Assembly (NCBI RefSeq): GCF_002155965.1
Contig: NZ_MUMH01000140.1
Span: forward strand, 1-32,856
Length of the DNA stretch: 32,856 nucleotides
Direction of reading: 5' to 3'
Origin: Allokutzneria sp. NRRL B-24872
GTDB lineage: Bacteria; Actinomycetota; Actinomycetes; Mycobacteriales; Pseudonocardiaceae
Below, one piece after another: positions 1 to 7,859 of the stretch; the first letter of the stretch is position 1, and every line of letters starts with the position of its first letter. The position numbers and the translations under genes are program-made. The notes under the pieces are model-generated. The model was given only the letters and a program-made list of their open reading frames with translations, did not search any database and was not told the origin of the DNA.

Positions 1-57
1 GTTTCGTACCGGTAACGGGAATTGGGAGCGCTCTTTTTCCCGCTTCCGGTACGAAAC
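1..57. repeat. Inverted repeat at the window edge
   Basis: GTTTCGTACCGG (1-12) is the exact reverse complement of CCGGTACGAAAC (46-57). Inside it a second pair, GGGAA (17-21) and TTCCC (38-42), continues the dyad after a 4-nt mismatch on each side. The centre holds the palindrome AGCGCT. It could be the terminator of a gene lying left of the window, an operator, or the end of a small repeat. There is no U-run after the right arm, so a classical intrinsic terminator is not clear. The left context is cut off. Confidence 0.6.
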
Positions 58-102
58 GGGAGCTTGTAACGGCTGCACCCCACGATCGGGTGGGGCGGGG
101 CG

Positions 103-114
103 TAGGTTCTGGGC
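103..114 (+). promoter_or_regulatory. Probable leaderless promoter of the pentapeptide-repeat gene
   Basis: TAGGTT (103-108) fits the actinobacterial -10 consensus TANNNT and ends 6 nt before the ATG at 115. Transcription would therefore start at or next to the A of the start codon. No Shine-Dalgarno sequence lies in the intervening bases, which supports a leaderless message. A GC-rich hairpin (CCCCAC/GTGGGG, about 78-95) lies just upstream. I see no convincing -35 hexamer. Confidence 0.5.
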
Positions 115-696
115 ATGATCACGCGGACGGTCACCGGGGCGGACTGGGACCACGACGACCTGACCGGGCTGAGCTTCGAGCGCGTGGCGTTCGTCGACAT
201 CGACCTCACCGAGGCGGTCGGCACCGGAGCCACGTTCACGGAGTGCACCTTCCGCGACTCGCTGTTCAACGTCTCGCAGCACTCCGGCTCCGCGTTCCTC
301 AACTGCGTGTTCACCAGGTGCGATCTCTTCGACGCCACCTTCACCGACTGCAAGTTCGTCGGCAGCCGCTTCGACCGCTGCGCCTTCGGCCTGACCAAGG
401 TCGTCGGCGGGGACTGGTCCTTCGTCGCGCTGCACGGCGCCGACCTGCGCAAAGCCTCCTTCACCGGAGTGCGCATGCGCGAAGCCGACCTCACCGGCGC
501 GCGCTGCCAGGGCGCGACCCTGCACCGCGTCGACCTCTCCTGCGCGGTGCTGGACAAGGCCAACCTGGAGCGATGCGACCTCCGAGGCAGCGACCTGTCC
601 TCAGTGGACCCCTTGACGGTGTCGTTGAAAGGCGCCCTCATCGACCCCGACCAAGCCATGGTCCTCGCCGCGGGACTGGGCCTCCGCTTCAGCTGA
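115..696 (+). CDS. Pentapeptide repeat protein (MfpA/Qnr-like fold)
   Basis: The 193-residue protein is made almost entirely of tandem pentapeptides of the A(D/N)LXX/F type, for example ADLRK, ASFTG, ADLTG, ATLHR, ANLER and CDLRG. These fold into a right-handed quadrilateral beta-helix. The size is close to MfpA and Qnr proteins, which are about 180-220 residues, mimic DNA and bind DNA gyrase. The ending, IDPDQAMVLAAGLGL, resembles the C-terminal helix of that group. The sequence supports the fold strongly. A gyrase-protecting role is only inferred from family resemblance. The gene appears leaderless and converges on a TetR-type gene with an 11-bp gap. No MfpB-type GTPase genes are nearby, unlike the mycobacterial mfpA locus. 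Confidence 0.85.
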   Translation: MITRTVTGADWDHDDLTGLSFERVAFVDIDLTEAVGTGATFTECTFRDSLFNVSQHSGSAFLNCVFTRCDLFDATFTDCKFVGSRFDRCAFGLTKVVGGDWSFVALHGADLRKASFTGVRMREADLTGARCQGATLHRVDLSCAVLDKANLERCDLRGSDLSSVDPLTVSLKGALIDPDQAMVLAAGLGLRFS

Positions 697-707
697 GGGT
701 GGAGCGG

Positions 708-1421
708 CTACTCGGTGCGCCGGTGGATGAGCAGGGCGAGGCCGTCGAGGATGCGCTCGATGCCGAACTCCAGGCCCTGGTCCTGAGCGCCACCCTCCGC
801 AGCCGAAGCCATCGCTGAGCACACGGCCGGGAAACGCTCACCGTGCTCGCGCAGCACTCCGGCCATGAGCGCAGCCGCATCACGTTCGGGGCGCTCGGTG
901 GTGCCCTGCTGCGCCATCAGCCGAACGTGGCCCGCGACCAGCGCGACCGCGTCCATCCGCTCACCGCCGTCGAGCCCGGTGTCCTCCAGCGCGAGCAGCG
1001 CCGACTCCAGCCAGCCGATCTCGCACGGTCCGAGCACCCGGGGCCCCACCGTGGCCTCGACCAGCCAGCGGTGCGCCCGGAAACCGGTGAACATCCGCAT
1101 CGCCCACTCGCGCAGCCGCTCCCGCCAACCACCCGGAGCCAGCACGGGCGGCTCACCGAGCGCGCGGTCGATCATCAACGCCACCAGCTCGGCCTTGCCC
1201 GGCACGTAGCGGTAGAGCGCCATCTTGGTGGAGGTCAGCTCGTCGGCGACGCGCTGCATCGACACCGCGCCCAGTCCCTCGGTGTCGGCGACGGCCGTCG
1301 CTGCGCGCACCAGCTGGTCCAGGGTCAGCGTCGGGCGGGGGCCGCGACGAGGCTGCGTTTGACGGGGGCCCAACAGACCCTTCCACAGCAGCTCTACCAG
1401 CGGTTCTTGGTCTCTTCCCAT
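708..1421 (-). CDS. TetR/AcrR family transcriptional regulator
   Basis: A 237-residue regulator. The N-terminal region (about residues 25-75) carries a TetR helix-turn-helix: LTLDQLVRAA, a short linker, then VSMQRVADEL followed by ALYRYVPGKAELVALMID. The C-terminal ligand domain resembles the TetR_C_1 class (tetracycline-repressor type), with WRERLREWAMRM and RWLVEATVGPRVL stretches. The ATG at 1421 was chosen because it precedes the HTH by a normal length and lies just downstream of a promoter-like stretch. It is divergent from an FAD monooxygenase with 66 bp between the starts. That layout suggests it represses the monooxygenase, probably using the palindrome at 1450-1466, and senses a substrate of the enzyme. 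The ligand is unknown. Confidence 0.85.
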   Translation of the reverse strand: MGRDQEPLVELLWKGLLGPRQTQPRRGPRPTLTLDQLVRAATAVADTEGLGAVSMQRVADELTSTKMALYRYVPGKAELVALMIDRALGEPPVLAPGGWRERLREWAMRMFTGFRAHRWLVEATVGPRVLGPCEIGWLESALLALEDTGLDGGERMDAVALVAGHVRLMAQQGTTERPERDAAALMAGVLREHGERFPAVCSAMASAAEGGAQDQGLEFGIERILDGLALLIHRRTE

Positions 1422-1466
1422 GGCCGGGGCTACTCTACGCGGCAGAAACTGCGTCCGCCGGACGCA
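1407..1466. promoter_or_regulatory. Divergent promoter with TetR-type operator palindrome
   Basis: On the plus strand, TTGGTC (1407-1412) and TACTCT (1431-1436) are 18 nt apart and would start transcription near 1443, toward the monooxygenase. On the minus strand, TAGAGT (1432-1437) overlaps the same box and points at the TetR gene. Downstream lies a 17-nt dyad, TGCGTCCG-C-CGGACGCA (1450-1466), with a partial AAC/ATT extension on each side. It would sit in the 5' leader of the monooxygenase and upstream of the TetR gene, where a TetR dimer could block both. The assignment as operator is inference from position and symmetry. Confidence 0.5.
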
Positions 1467-1487
1467 ATTAAATCGGGGGAGAGATCG

Positions 1488-2669
1488 ATGACCAACCGAT
1501 CCGTGCTCATCAGCGGGGCGAGTGTCGCCGGACCCACGCTCGCGCACTGGCTGGGCCGTGCGGGCTTCGAGGTGACCGTCGTGGAGATCGCGCCGAAGCC
1601 GCGCGGCGGCGGCAACGCGGTGGACTTCCGAGGACCGGCGCACCTGACCGTGTTGCGGCGCATGGGAGTTCTCGACGAGCTCCGCGCGGTGCAGACGGGT
1701 GGCAGCCCGATCACCTTCGTCGACGAGCGCGACAGGGTGCTGCTGCACCTGCCCGGCGAGTTCGCCGGCGGCGAGGTCGAAGTCCTGCGCGAAGACCTCT
1801 CGCGCATCCTCATCGAGCACAGCCGCGACCACGCGGAGTACGTCTTCGGCGACTCGATCAGCGCGATGACCGAGACCCGGGACCGCGTGCAGGTGCGCTT
1901 CGGCAGCGGCACCGACCGCGAGTTCGACCTGGTGGTCGGCGCGGACGGCATCCACTCCGGTGTGCGCGGGCTGGCCTTCGGGCCGGAGCCGGAGTTCGTC
2001 AGCTTCCTCGGCTACCACGTCGCGTGCTGGGAGCTGCCCAACGACTTCGGCGTCACCTCCGGCTCCTTCGCGCACAACGCGCCCGGCCGCATGGCGAGCT
2101 TCGGCGTCGACCACCGGGACAGCTCGAAGGCGGGCGCGATGGTCGTCTTCGCCTCGCCCGAACTGGAGTACCACCGCCGCGACCTCGACCGGCAGAAGCA
2201 GTTGATCGCCGAGGCCCTCGCGGGCATGGGCTGGCGGGTGCCGGCGCTGCTGGACTCCTTGGCGCGGGCGGGGGAGCTGTACTTCGATTCGATCAGCCGA
2301 TCCGACGTGCCGAGCTGGTCCAAGGGGCGGATCGCGCTCGTCGGCGACGCCGCCGCCGGGGCGACGCTGGGCGGGATGGGCACTGGCGCCGCGGTCGTTG
2401 GCGCCTACGTGCTCGCCGGAGAACTGTCCGCATCGGACGGTGACCACCGCGCCGCGTTCGCGCGCTACGAGCGGAGACTTCGGCGCTTCGCGGAAGGTTG
2501 CCAGAAGGGCGGCAGTCGAACCGGCAAGTTCCTGGCCCCCAGAACGGGTTTCGGCCTCGCCGCGCGCAACCGGCTGCTGAGCAGGTCAACGCTGATGAAG
2601 CTGATGCTCAAGGCGGGCAAGGACACCGGCGACCGGGTCGAACTCGCCGACTATCCGCTTGCGGCATAA
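1488..2669 (+). CDS. FAD-dependent monooxygenase (PHBH family, class A)
   Basis: A 393-residue single-component flavoprotein hydroxylase. The N-terminal dinucleotide fold has the motif ISGASVAGPTLA (about residues 7-18). The DG motif appears as VVGADGIHSGVR and the second FAD motif as RIALVGDAAAGATLGGMGT. These three motifs define class A flavin monooxygenases, which use NAD(P)H and O2 to hydroxylate aromatic or polyketide substrates; TetX-type drug oxidases belong here. The ATG at 1488 has a good ribosome site, GGGGGAGAG at 1475-1483. A divergent TetR regulator of the tetracycline-repressor C-terminal class suggests substrate-inducible expression, perhaps for detoxification. The substrate cannot be read from sequence. 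Confidence 0.88.
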   Translation: MTNRSVLISGASVAGPTLAHWLGRAGFEVTVVEIAPKPRGGGNAVDFRGPAHLTVLRRMGVLDELRAVQTGGSPITFVDERDRVLLHLPGEFAGGEVEVLREDLSRILIEHSRDHAEYVFGDSISAMTETRDRVQVRFGSGTDREFDLVVGADGIHSGVRGLAFGPEPEFVSFLGYHVACWELPNDFGVTSGSFAHNAPGRMASFGVDHRDSSKAGAMVVFASPELEYHRRDLDRQKQLIAEALAGMGWRVPALLDSLARAGELYFDSISRSDVPSWSKGRIALVGDAAAGATLGGMGTGAAVVGAYVLAGELSASDGDHRAAFARYERRLRRFAEGCQKGGSRTGKFLAPRTGFGLAARNRLLSRSTLMKLMLKAGKDTGDRVELADYPLAA

Positions 2670-2680
2670 GAACTTTCTCT

Positions 2681-2710
2681 TTGAGTCCGGCCCCCGCTGG
2701 CCGCTAGTGT
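2681..2710 (+). promoter_or_regulatory. Promoter of the NlpC/P60 gene
   Basis: TTGAGT (2681-2686) and TAGTGT (2705-2710) are 18 nt apart and resemble a housekeeping promoter. The -10 box ends 8 nt before the ATG at 2719, so the transcript would have almost no leader. No ribosome site precedes the ATG. Confidence 0.5.
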
Positions 2711-2718
2711 CCGCCACC

Positions 2719-3765
2719 ATGCCCCCCAATCGAGTGAAGCGCGTGGTGGCGGCCGGAGTGGTCGTGGCAGCGGTGAGCGTGATCCCGCTGAGCACCGCGG
2801 GCGCCGCTCCCGACCCGAGCACCGCCTCGGAAGCGCTCAAACAGCTCAAGGCGCTCAACGAGGAGGCCGAGCGGCTCACCGAGGCGCTGCACAAGGCCAA
2901 CGACGACCTCAAGGCCAAGGAGGGCGATCTCGCCAAGGCCAACGACGAGCTGACCAGGGCCACCACCGCGGGGGAGACGGCACGGCGGCAGGAGGGCGAA
3001 CTGCGCGTGCACGTCGACCAGATGGCCAGCTCCGCCTTCCAGGGCTCGCGGATGAACCACATCAGCGCGCTGCTGCTGAGCAAGTCCCCGCGCGAACTGC
3101 TCGACCAGCTGTCCATGACCGACCTGATCACCGCCGAGAACAAGGCCGCGATGGACCGGCTCAACGCCACCATCGCGCAGGCCGGGGCCGCGGCGAAGAA
3201 GGCCGACGAGGCCAAGGCGAGCGCGGCCAAGGCGGCCGCGGCGGCCAACGGGATCAAGCAGAGCCTGGACGCGCGCACGAAGGAAGCCAACGCCAAGCAG
3301 GAGAAGGCAGAGCAGCACCTCGCCCGGCTCAGCCGCGCCGAGCGGGACAAGCTCTCCGACGCCGGACTGGACATCGACCTCTCCGACCTGCCCGAGGGTG
3401 GTATCGGCGCCGCCGCGCTGCGCCACGCGATCACCCAGCGCGGCAAGATGTACGGCTGGGGCAAGTCCGGGCCCGAGCGCTTCGACTGCTCCGGCCTGGT
3501 GATCTGGGCCTTCGGCAAGGTCGGCGTCTCCCTGCCCCGCTCCAGCGCCCAGCAGGCCCGCGTCGGCACGCCGATCCCGACCGGCAACCGCGGCGCCTGG
3601 AAACCCGGTGACCTGCTGTTCTTCGCCCACCCCGGCGAGGGCGTCAGCCACGTCGCGATCTACGTCGGCGGCAACACCCAGTTCCACGCCTCGCAGGCCG
3701 GAGAACCGCTGAAGTACAGCAACGTGCAGAGCAACCTGGTCGGAGTCCGCCGCATCGGCTCCTGA
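2719..3765 (+). CDS. Secreted NlpC/P60 peptidoglycan endopeptidase (RipA-like)
   Basis: A 348-residue exported protein. An N-terminal signal peptide (RVKRVVAAGVVVAAVSVIPL, cleavage near AGA-APD at about residue 32) is followed by a long Lys/Ala/Glu-rich coiled coil (about 35-215). The C-terminal NlpC/P60 domain (about 230-345) has catalytic Cys257 in RFDCSGLV, His311 in SHVAIYVG and a polar His323 in FHASQ. These enzymes cut the D-Glu-meso-Dap bond of stem peptides; RipA-type members with coiled coils act in septal cell separation. I chose the ATG at 2719 because it places the signal peptide at the N-terminus, and a promoter lies directly upstream. It overlaps nothing and is followed 20 nt later by a P450 gene. 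Confidence 0.9.
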   Translation: MPPNRVKRVVAAGVVVAAVSVIPLSTAGAAPDPSTASEALKQLKALNEEAERLTEALHKANDDLKAKEGDLAKANDELTRATTAGETARRQEGELRVHVDQMASSAFQGSRMNHISALLLSKSPRELLDQLSMTDLITAENKAAMDRLNATIAQAGAAAKKADEAKASAAKAAAAANGIKQSLDARTKEANAKQEKAEQHLARLSRAERDKLSDAGLDIDLSDLPEGGIGAAALRHAITQRGKMYGWGKSGPERFDCSGLVIWAFGKVGVSLPRSSAQQARVGTPIPTGNRGAWKPGDLLFFAHPGEGVSHVAIYVGGNTQFHASQAGEPLKYSNVQSNLVGVRRIGS

Positions 3766-3785
3766 CCGGCTGCGAAGATCACGCC

Positions 3786-4916
3786 GTGTTCAACGCCGAG
3801 TACCTCGCCGACCCGCACGCGCACAACGCCAGGTTGCGTGAGGCCGCGCCGAGCCACCGGATCGCGCTCCCGGACGGCTCGGCCGCCCGCCTGGTCTGCC
3901 CCTACGAGCTGGTGCGCGCCGGGCTGGCCGACCCCGAGCTGTCGTTGGACAAGAAGCGTTCGCGCGGCGGCTACGCGGGGTTCTCCCTGCCGCCCGCCCT
4001 GGACGCCAACCTGCTCAACATGGACCCGCCGCAGCACACGCGCATCCGCCGCCTCGTGACCAAGGCGTTCACCGTGCGGCGGGTCCAAGAGCTGCGCCCG
4101 CGCGTGGCCGAGCACGCGGAATCCTTGGCGGACAAGCTCATCTCGCCGTCCGACCTGATCGCCGAGTACGCCACACCGATCCCGTCGGTCGCGCTCGGCG
4201 CGCTGCTCGGCGTCTCCGCGAGCGACCAGGACGCCTTCTCCGCGCTGATCGGCCGCATGCTCGTCCCGGAGCACCCGCGCCAGCTGCCCGCCACGATCGC
4301 GGAGATCACGACGTTTCTCGCCGACCTCGTCGCGGCGCGCACGCGCAGTCCCGGCGAGGATCTGCTGTCGGAGCTGACCACCTCCGAGCTCAGCCGCGAC
4401 GAGCTGGTGTCGCTGGCTTTCCTGTTGCTCGGCGCGGGCGTGGAGAACGTCCAGAACACCATCGGCACGGGGATCTTCCTGCTGCTGAGCCATCCTCGGC
4501 AGCTGACCGATCTGCGCGCCGAACCAGGGCTCCTGCGCGGCGCGGTCGAGGAGATCCTGCGCCACGACCCCGTCAGCCCCTTGGCGATCCGCCGTTTCGC
4601 CCTGTCCGACAGCGAGCACTGGGAAGCGGGGGAGACCGTGATGTTGAGCCTCGCGGCCGCCAACCGCGATCCCGCGCGCTTCCCCGATCCGGACCACTTC
4701 GACGTCCGCCGCACCGACAACGCGCACGTGACGTTCGGCCACGGCGTTCACCACTGCGTGGGCGCCGCACTCGCGCGCATGGAGGTCGAAGTCGCGATCA
4801 GCGCGCTGCTGCGCCGTTTTCCCTCGCTGACGCTTGCCGTGCCGGTGGAGGAACTGTCCTGGCGGACGTCGTTCCGATCCCGCTCGCTCAGCGCGCTGCC
4901 AGTGCTCCTGGAGTGA
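3786..4916 (+). CDS. Cytochrome P450 (bacterial class, CYP)
   Basis: A 376-residue P450, somewhat shorter than the usual 390-420 residues because the N-terminus is brief. The heme-binding loop FGHGVHHCVGAALARME supplies the axial thiolate Cys324. The ExxR motif is EEILR, followed by a typical PERF-region stretch (FPDPDHFDVRR). In the I-helix the oxygen-activation motif, normally AGxE/D-T-T, reads GAGVENVQN, so the acid is kept but the conserved Thr is Asn or missing. The start is GTG at 3786, 20 nt after the NlpC gene, without a clear ribosome site. No ferredoxin gene is adjacent. The 3' end overlaps the convergent hydrolase by 29 bp. Substrate unknown. Confidence 0.9.
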   Translation: MFNAEYLADPHAHNARLREAAPSHRIALPDGSAARLVCPYELVRAGLADPELSLDKKRSRGGYAGFSLPPALDANLLNMDPPQHTRIRRLVTKAFTVRRVQELRPRVAEHAESLADKLISPSDLIAEYATPIPSVALGALLGVSASDQDAFSALIGRMLVPEHPRQLPATIAEITTFLADLVAARTRSPGEDLLSELTTSELSRDELVSLAFLLLGAGVENVQNTIGTGIFLLLSHPRQLTDLRAEPGLLRGAVEEILRHDPVSPLAIRRFALSDSEHWEAGETVMLSLAAANRDPARFPDPDHFDVRRTDNAHVTFGHGVHHCVGAALARMEVEVAISALLRRFPSLTLAVPVEELSWRTSFRSRSLSALPVLLE

Positions 4917-5685
4917 TCAGGCGCGCGTCCGCTGTCCCGTTGTTGAGCCACGTGAGCATGACTTCGTTGAACAGATCGACGTCCTCGACGTTCCAGATGT
5001 GGTGCATGCCGGGCGCGAGCCTCAGCTCCGCGCGCGGCGCGACCCGGGCGAGCGTCGCCAAGGAACGGCGTGCCGTCGCGCTCTCCTTCTCGCCCGCGAT
5101 CGCCAGCAGAGCACCCGAGAACTCGCTCAGGTCAGCGGGTACGCCGCCCGCGTTGACGTCGGCGAACATCGCGGCCGCGGTCTCACGCCGCACCGACAGA
5201 CCGTGGGTGACGTAGCGCTCGCGCGCCTCCTCCGGTAGCCCCATCGCGGTCGCCAGCCCACGCCAGAACCACGGCGCCCGCCAGAACGCCAATTGCAGCC
5301 GAACGGTCGAGCGCGTCCCGACGCCAAGCCGCTCCAGCAACGCTCCGGTGACCAGCGCCGACCGAACTCGCCCAGGATGCCTGGCCAGCACGCGCAGCGC
5401 CGTCATCGCGCCCAACGACAGCCCGACGAGATCGAAGGGACCGTCAACACCGAGCTCGGTCACACGCGCCACAACGTCATCGGCCGCCGCGTCCAAGCCG
5501 GGCCAGTCCTCGCCGACCCGCGCCCCGAAGCCCGGCAGGTCCGGCGTGATCACCAGCCGGTCGGTCAGCGCGGGCAGCTGCGGCTCCCACATCCAGTTCG
5601 CGACGTTGCCACCGTGCAGCAGCACCAGCGGACGCGCGGCTCCGGACGTGGTGGTGGGGGCGTGCACCTCGGGGAATCCGCTCAT
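4888..5685 (-). CDS. Alpha/beta-fold hydrolase
   Basis: A 265-residue hydrolase of the alpha/beta superfamily. It has an oxyanion-hole motif LVLLHGGNVANWMW, a nucleophile elbow VGLSLGAM with Ser90, and a late His in GMHHIWN. The acid position is probably in IAGEKES, where Asp is usual, so the triad acid may be Glu. The ATG at 5685 has a strong ribosome site (GGAGGAG) and overlaps the stop codon of the upstream padR-like gene as ATGA, so the two are translated as a unit. A hydrolase co-transcribed with its own PadR regulator suggests induction by a small aromatic or drug-like molecule. The substrate is not predictable. Confidence 0.85.
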   Translation of the reverse strand: MSGFPEVHAPTTTSGAARPLVLLHGGNVANWMWEPQLPALTDRLVITPDLPGFGARVGEDWPGLDAAADDVVARVTELGVDGPFDLVGLSLGAMTALRVLARHPGRVRSALVTGALLERLGVGTRSTVRLQLAFWRAPWFWRGLATAMGLPEEARERYVTHGLSVRRETAAAMFADVNAGGVPADLSEFSGALLAIAGEKESATARRSLATLARVAPRAELRLAPGMHHIWNVEDVDLFNEVMLTWLNNGTADARLITPGALAAR

Positions 5686-6200
5686 GTCAGCTCCTCCTCG
5701 GCCGCGTCGAGCCAAGCCAGCTCGGTGCGCAGGTGCGCGATCCCGTTGTCCAGCGTCACCAGGCGCAGCCGGGCGCCACGATCGGTCGCGGAGTTCTCCG
5801 CGCGCAGCTGCTCGTAGCGCGCCAAGCGCTCGTGCACCGCTTCGCGACGCCCCGCGAACAGCGACCGGAGCCCGTCCTCGTCGAGCCCGGCGCCGAAGAA
5901 CACCCGCGCCAGGAACGGGTCGCGCTCGGTCTGGCGCTCTGGTTCGCTCGCCAGCCACTCCGCCAGCGCGGCCTCCCCGGCAGCGGTGATGCGGTGTTCC
6001 TGGCGATCCGGCGCCCCCGACCCCGCCACGGTCTCGACCTCCGCGTGCCCGTCCGCGACGAGCTTGGCGAGGGTGCGGTAGATCTGCGCCTTGTCCGCCG
6101 TCCAGAAGTGCCCCGCGGTCGAGTCGAAGTGCCGTTTCAGGTCGTAGCCGGTCATGGGCGCGATGGCCAGCAACCCCAGGATGATGCGCGCGAGAACCAT
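5682..6200 (-). CDS. PadR family transcriptional regulator
   Basis: A 172-residue PadR-type repressor. The N-terminal winged helix has the family signature: ILGLLAIAPMTGYDLKRHFD, then ADKAQIYRTLAKLVADGHAE and a wing with DRQEHRITAAGEAAL. The C-terminal half (about 90-172) is helical and contains ERLARYEQLRAEN, a likely dimerisation region. The ATG at 6200 fits the family N-terminus, which begins just before the first helix; a TTG 36 nt upstream is in frame but would put coding sequence through the operator-like repeat. It is coupled to the downstream hydrolase by an ATGA overlap. It probably represses its own operon through the inverted repeat at 6206-6239. Confidence 0.85.
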   Translation of the reverse strand: MVLARIILGLLAIAPMTGYDLKRHFDSTAGHFWTADKAQIYRTLAKLVADGHAEVETVAGSGAPDRQEHRITAAGEAALAEWLASEPERQTERDPFLARVFFGAGLDEDGLRSLFAGRREAVHERLARYEQLRAENSATDRGARLRLVTLDNGIAHLRTELAWLDAAEEELT

Positions 6201-6205
6201 GCCCC

Positions 6206-6239
6206 TAGTAGACAAATCGCCTAGTCGACTTGTCAACTA
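6206..6239. promoter_or_regulatory. Operator-like inverted repeat before the padR gene
   Basis: TAGTAGACAA (6206-6215) and TTGTCAACTA (6230-6239) are inverted repeats matching at 9 of 10 positions with a 14-nt spacer, which itself holds the palindrome AGTCGACT. On the minus strand the outer arm supplies TTGACA, an ideal -35 hexamer, and TACAGT lies just upstream. The repeat therefore sits where a PadR dimer would compete with RNA polymerase. This is an inferred autoregulatory site. Confidence 0.45.
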
Positions 6240-6259
6240 CTGTACGCGGGCGAAAAAGG

Positions 6260-6306
6260 GCCGTCGGCCCGCCTCGCGCTGGGGGTCGCGATGGCTGGCC
6301 GACGGC
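6260..6306. repeat. Inverted repeat between the MFS and padR genes
   Basis: GCCGTCGGCC (6260-6269) and GGCCGACGGC (6297-6306) form a perfect 10-bp inverted repeat with a 27-nt loop. A second weaker pair, AACCCGG and CCGGGTT, lies at about 6380-6415. Both follow the 3' end of the minus-strand MFS gene and precede the padR promoter, so transcription termination for the MFS gene is plausible. There is no T-run to confirm it. Confidence 0.4.
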
Positions 6307-6443
6307 GGTCCGGGGAGCGGCGCGCGCCGCGCGCTCGGGGTGGGCTGCGGGAGGAGCCCGGCGCGGTGCGCTGAGAGCGCTCAACCCGGACACACTACGA
6401 CAACGTGAGCCGGGTTCGCGCTTGTTCCCGCAGGTAACGCGCC

Positions 6444-7859
6444 TCACACGAGGGTGGGCACCGTGTTCCCGGAGCGCTCGATCGCCTTCCGCACGTTCAC
6501 CATCGAGATCAGGATGATGCCCAGCACGAAGAAGATCATCAGCGACAGGATGGCGTAGCGGAACGAACCCGTCGCCTGGCCGATGCCCGCGTAGAGCATC
6601 GGGCCGAGCCAGGACGTGGAGCGCTCGCCGATCTCGTAGAGGGAGAAGTACTGCGCCTCCCGGCCCGGCGGCACCATCTGGCTGAACAGCGACCGCGAGA
6701 GCGCGTTCGTCCCACCCAGCACGAAGCCGATGCCGACCGCCACGCCGAAGAACTGGAACATCTCCCCGGCCTCGACGAAGAACGCCGCCGCCAGCACCAC
6801 GATCCACAGCGCCAGGCTGATGATGATCGTCCGCTTCGCGCCGATCACCCTGGCCGCCATGCCGTGCACGACACCGCCGATGAACGCGACGAACTGGGTC
6901 AGCAGGATCGTCGCGATCAGCACGTCCTGGTCCAGCTTCAACTCCAGCCGACCGTACTGGCCCGCCACGTTGGCCACGGTGGAGATGCCGTCGGTGTAGA
7001 TCAGGTACGCGCCGAGGAAGGCCAGCGTCAGCGGGAACGCGCGCGCGGCGGTGACCGTGGAGCGCAGCTCGCGGAAGCCGTCGATGATCACGTTGGTGCC
7101 CGGATCGCGCTTGGCGGGCGCGCGGTGCCGCTTGAGCCTGCTCAGTGGGACCAGGGTGAAGCCCGCCCACCAGATGCCGGTGATCAGGAAGCACAGCTGC
7201 ACGGCGGTGCCCTGCTCGATGCCGACCTGCTCGTGCAGCAGGAACAGCACCAGCTGCAACGCGAGCGCGAGCCCGCCACCGAGGTAGCCGAAGGCCCAGC
7301 CGCGCGAGGACACCGCGTCGCGCTCGTCCGGATCGGCGATCTCGGGCAGGAACGCGTAATAGACGACGATCGAGGCGCCGTAGCAGATGTTGCCCAGCAC
7401 GAACAGGATCGCGCCCAGCTCCCAGTTGGAACCGGAGACCAGCGCCAGCGCCATCGTGGCCGCCGAGCCCGCGAAGGCGAACCCGGCCAGCATCCTGCGC
7501 TTGTTCTGCGCGCGGTCGGCGATCGCGCCGCTGATCGGCAGCACCAGCACCTGCACGACCGTGGCGACCGAGAGCAGGTAGCCCCACAGCGAGCCCGCCG
7601 GGATCTGGAGCCCGAACGCCACGATGTCGCAATTGCGGAGCGTGTCGTCGTTGGGGCACGGGGTGGGCCCGTTGAGCGCGGTGTCGGCCTGGGCGGCGGT
7701 CTGCGCGATCGTGGTGAGGTAGATCGACAGGAACACGGTCGACACCGAGGTCGGGAAGACCGAGTTGGCCCAGTCGTACCAGATCCAGCCCCGTTGCTCG
7801 CGCTTGCGCGCGACCGGGTCGGGGTCGGCGACCGTGGCGGCGTCGTGCTCCGTGCTCAT
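6444..7859 (-). CDS. MFS transporter, UMF1/Atg22-like family
   Basis: A 471-residue membrane protein with about twelve hydrophobic segments. The N-terminal signature GWIWYDWANSVFPTSVSTVF is typical of the UMF1 (Atg22-like) branch of the major facilitator superfamily. The family D/R-rich loop between segments 2 and 3 reads GAIADRAQNKRRML. A long second periplasmic-type loop (QADTALNGPTPCPNDDT) contains two Cys (CPNDDTLRNC). The ATG at 7859 has a strong ribosome site (GGGAGGG) and excludes about 45 upstream in-frame residues of low complexity. Members in fungi export amino acids from the vacuole, but bacterial substrates are largely unknown. It appears monocistronic, divergent from the Rpf-like gene. 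Confidence 0.87.
   Translation of the reverse strand: MSTEHDAATVADPDPVARKREQRGWIWYDWANSVFPTSVSTVFLSIYLTTIAQTAAQADTALNGPTPCPNDDTLRNCDIVAFGLQIPAGSLWGYLLSVATVVQVLVLPISGAIADRAQNKRRMLAGFAFAGSAATMALALVSGSNWELGAILFVLGNICYGASIVVYYAFLPEIADPDERDAVSSRGWAFGYLGGGLALALQLVLFLLHEQVGIEQGTAVQLCFLITGIWWAGFTLVPLSRLKRHRAPAKRDPGTNVIIDGFRELRSTVTAARAFPLTLAFLGAYLIYTDGISTVANVAGQYGRLELKLDQDVLIATILLTQFVAFIGGVVHGMAARVIGAKRTIIISLALWIVVLAAAFFVEAGEMFQFFGVAVGIGFVLGGTNALSRSLFSQMVPPGREAQYFSLYEIGERSTSWLGPMLYAGIGQATGSFRYAILSLMIFFVLGIILISMVNVRKAIERSGNTVPTLV

Noticed and set aside
1488-4916. Natural-product gene cluster from the monooxygenase and P450
   Set aside because: No polyketide, peptide, terpene or RiPP core enzymes lie nearby, and a cell-wall hydrolase gene separates the two oxidases.
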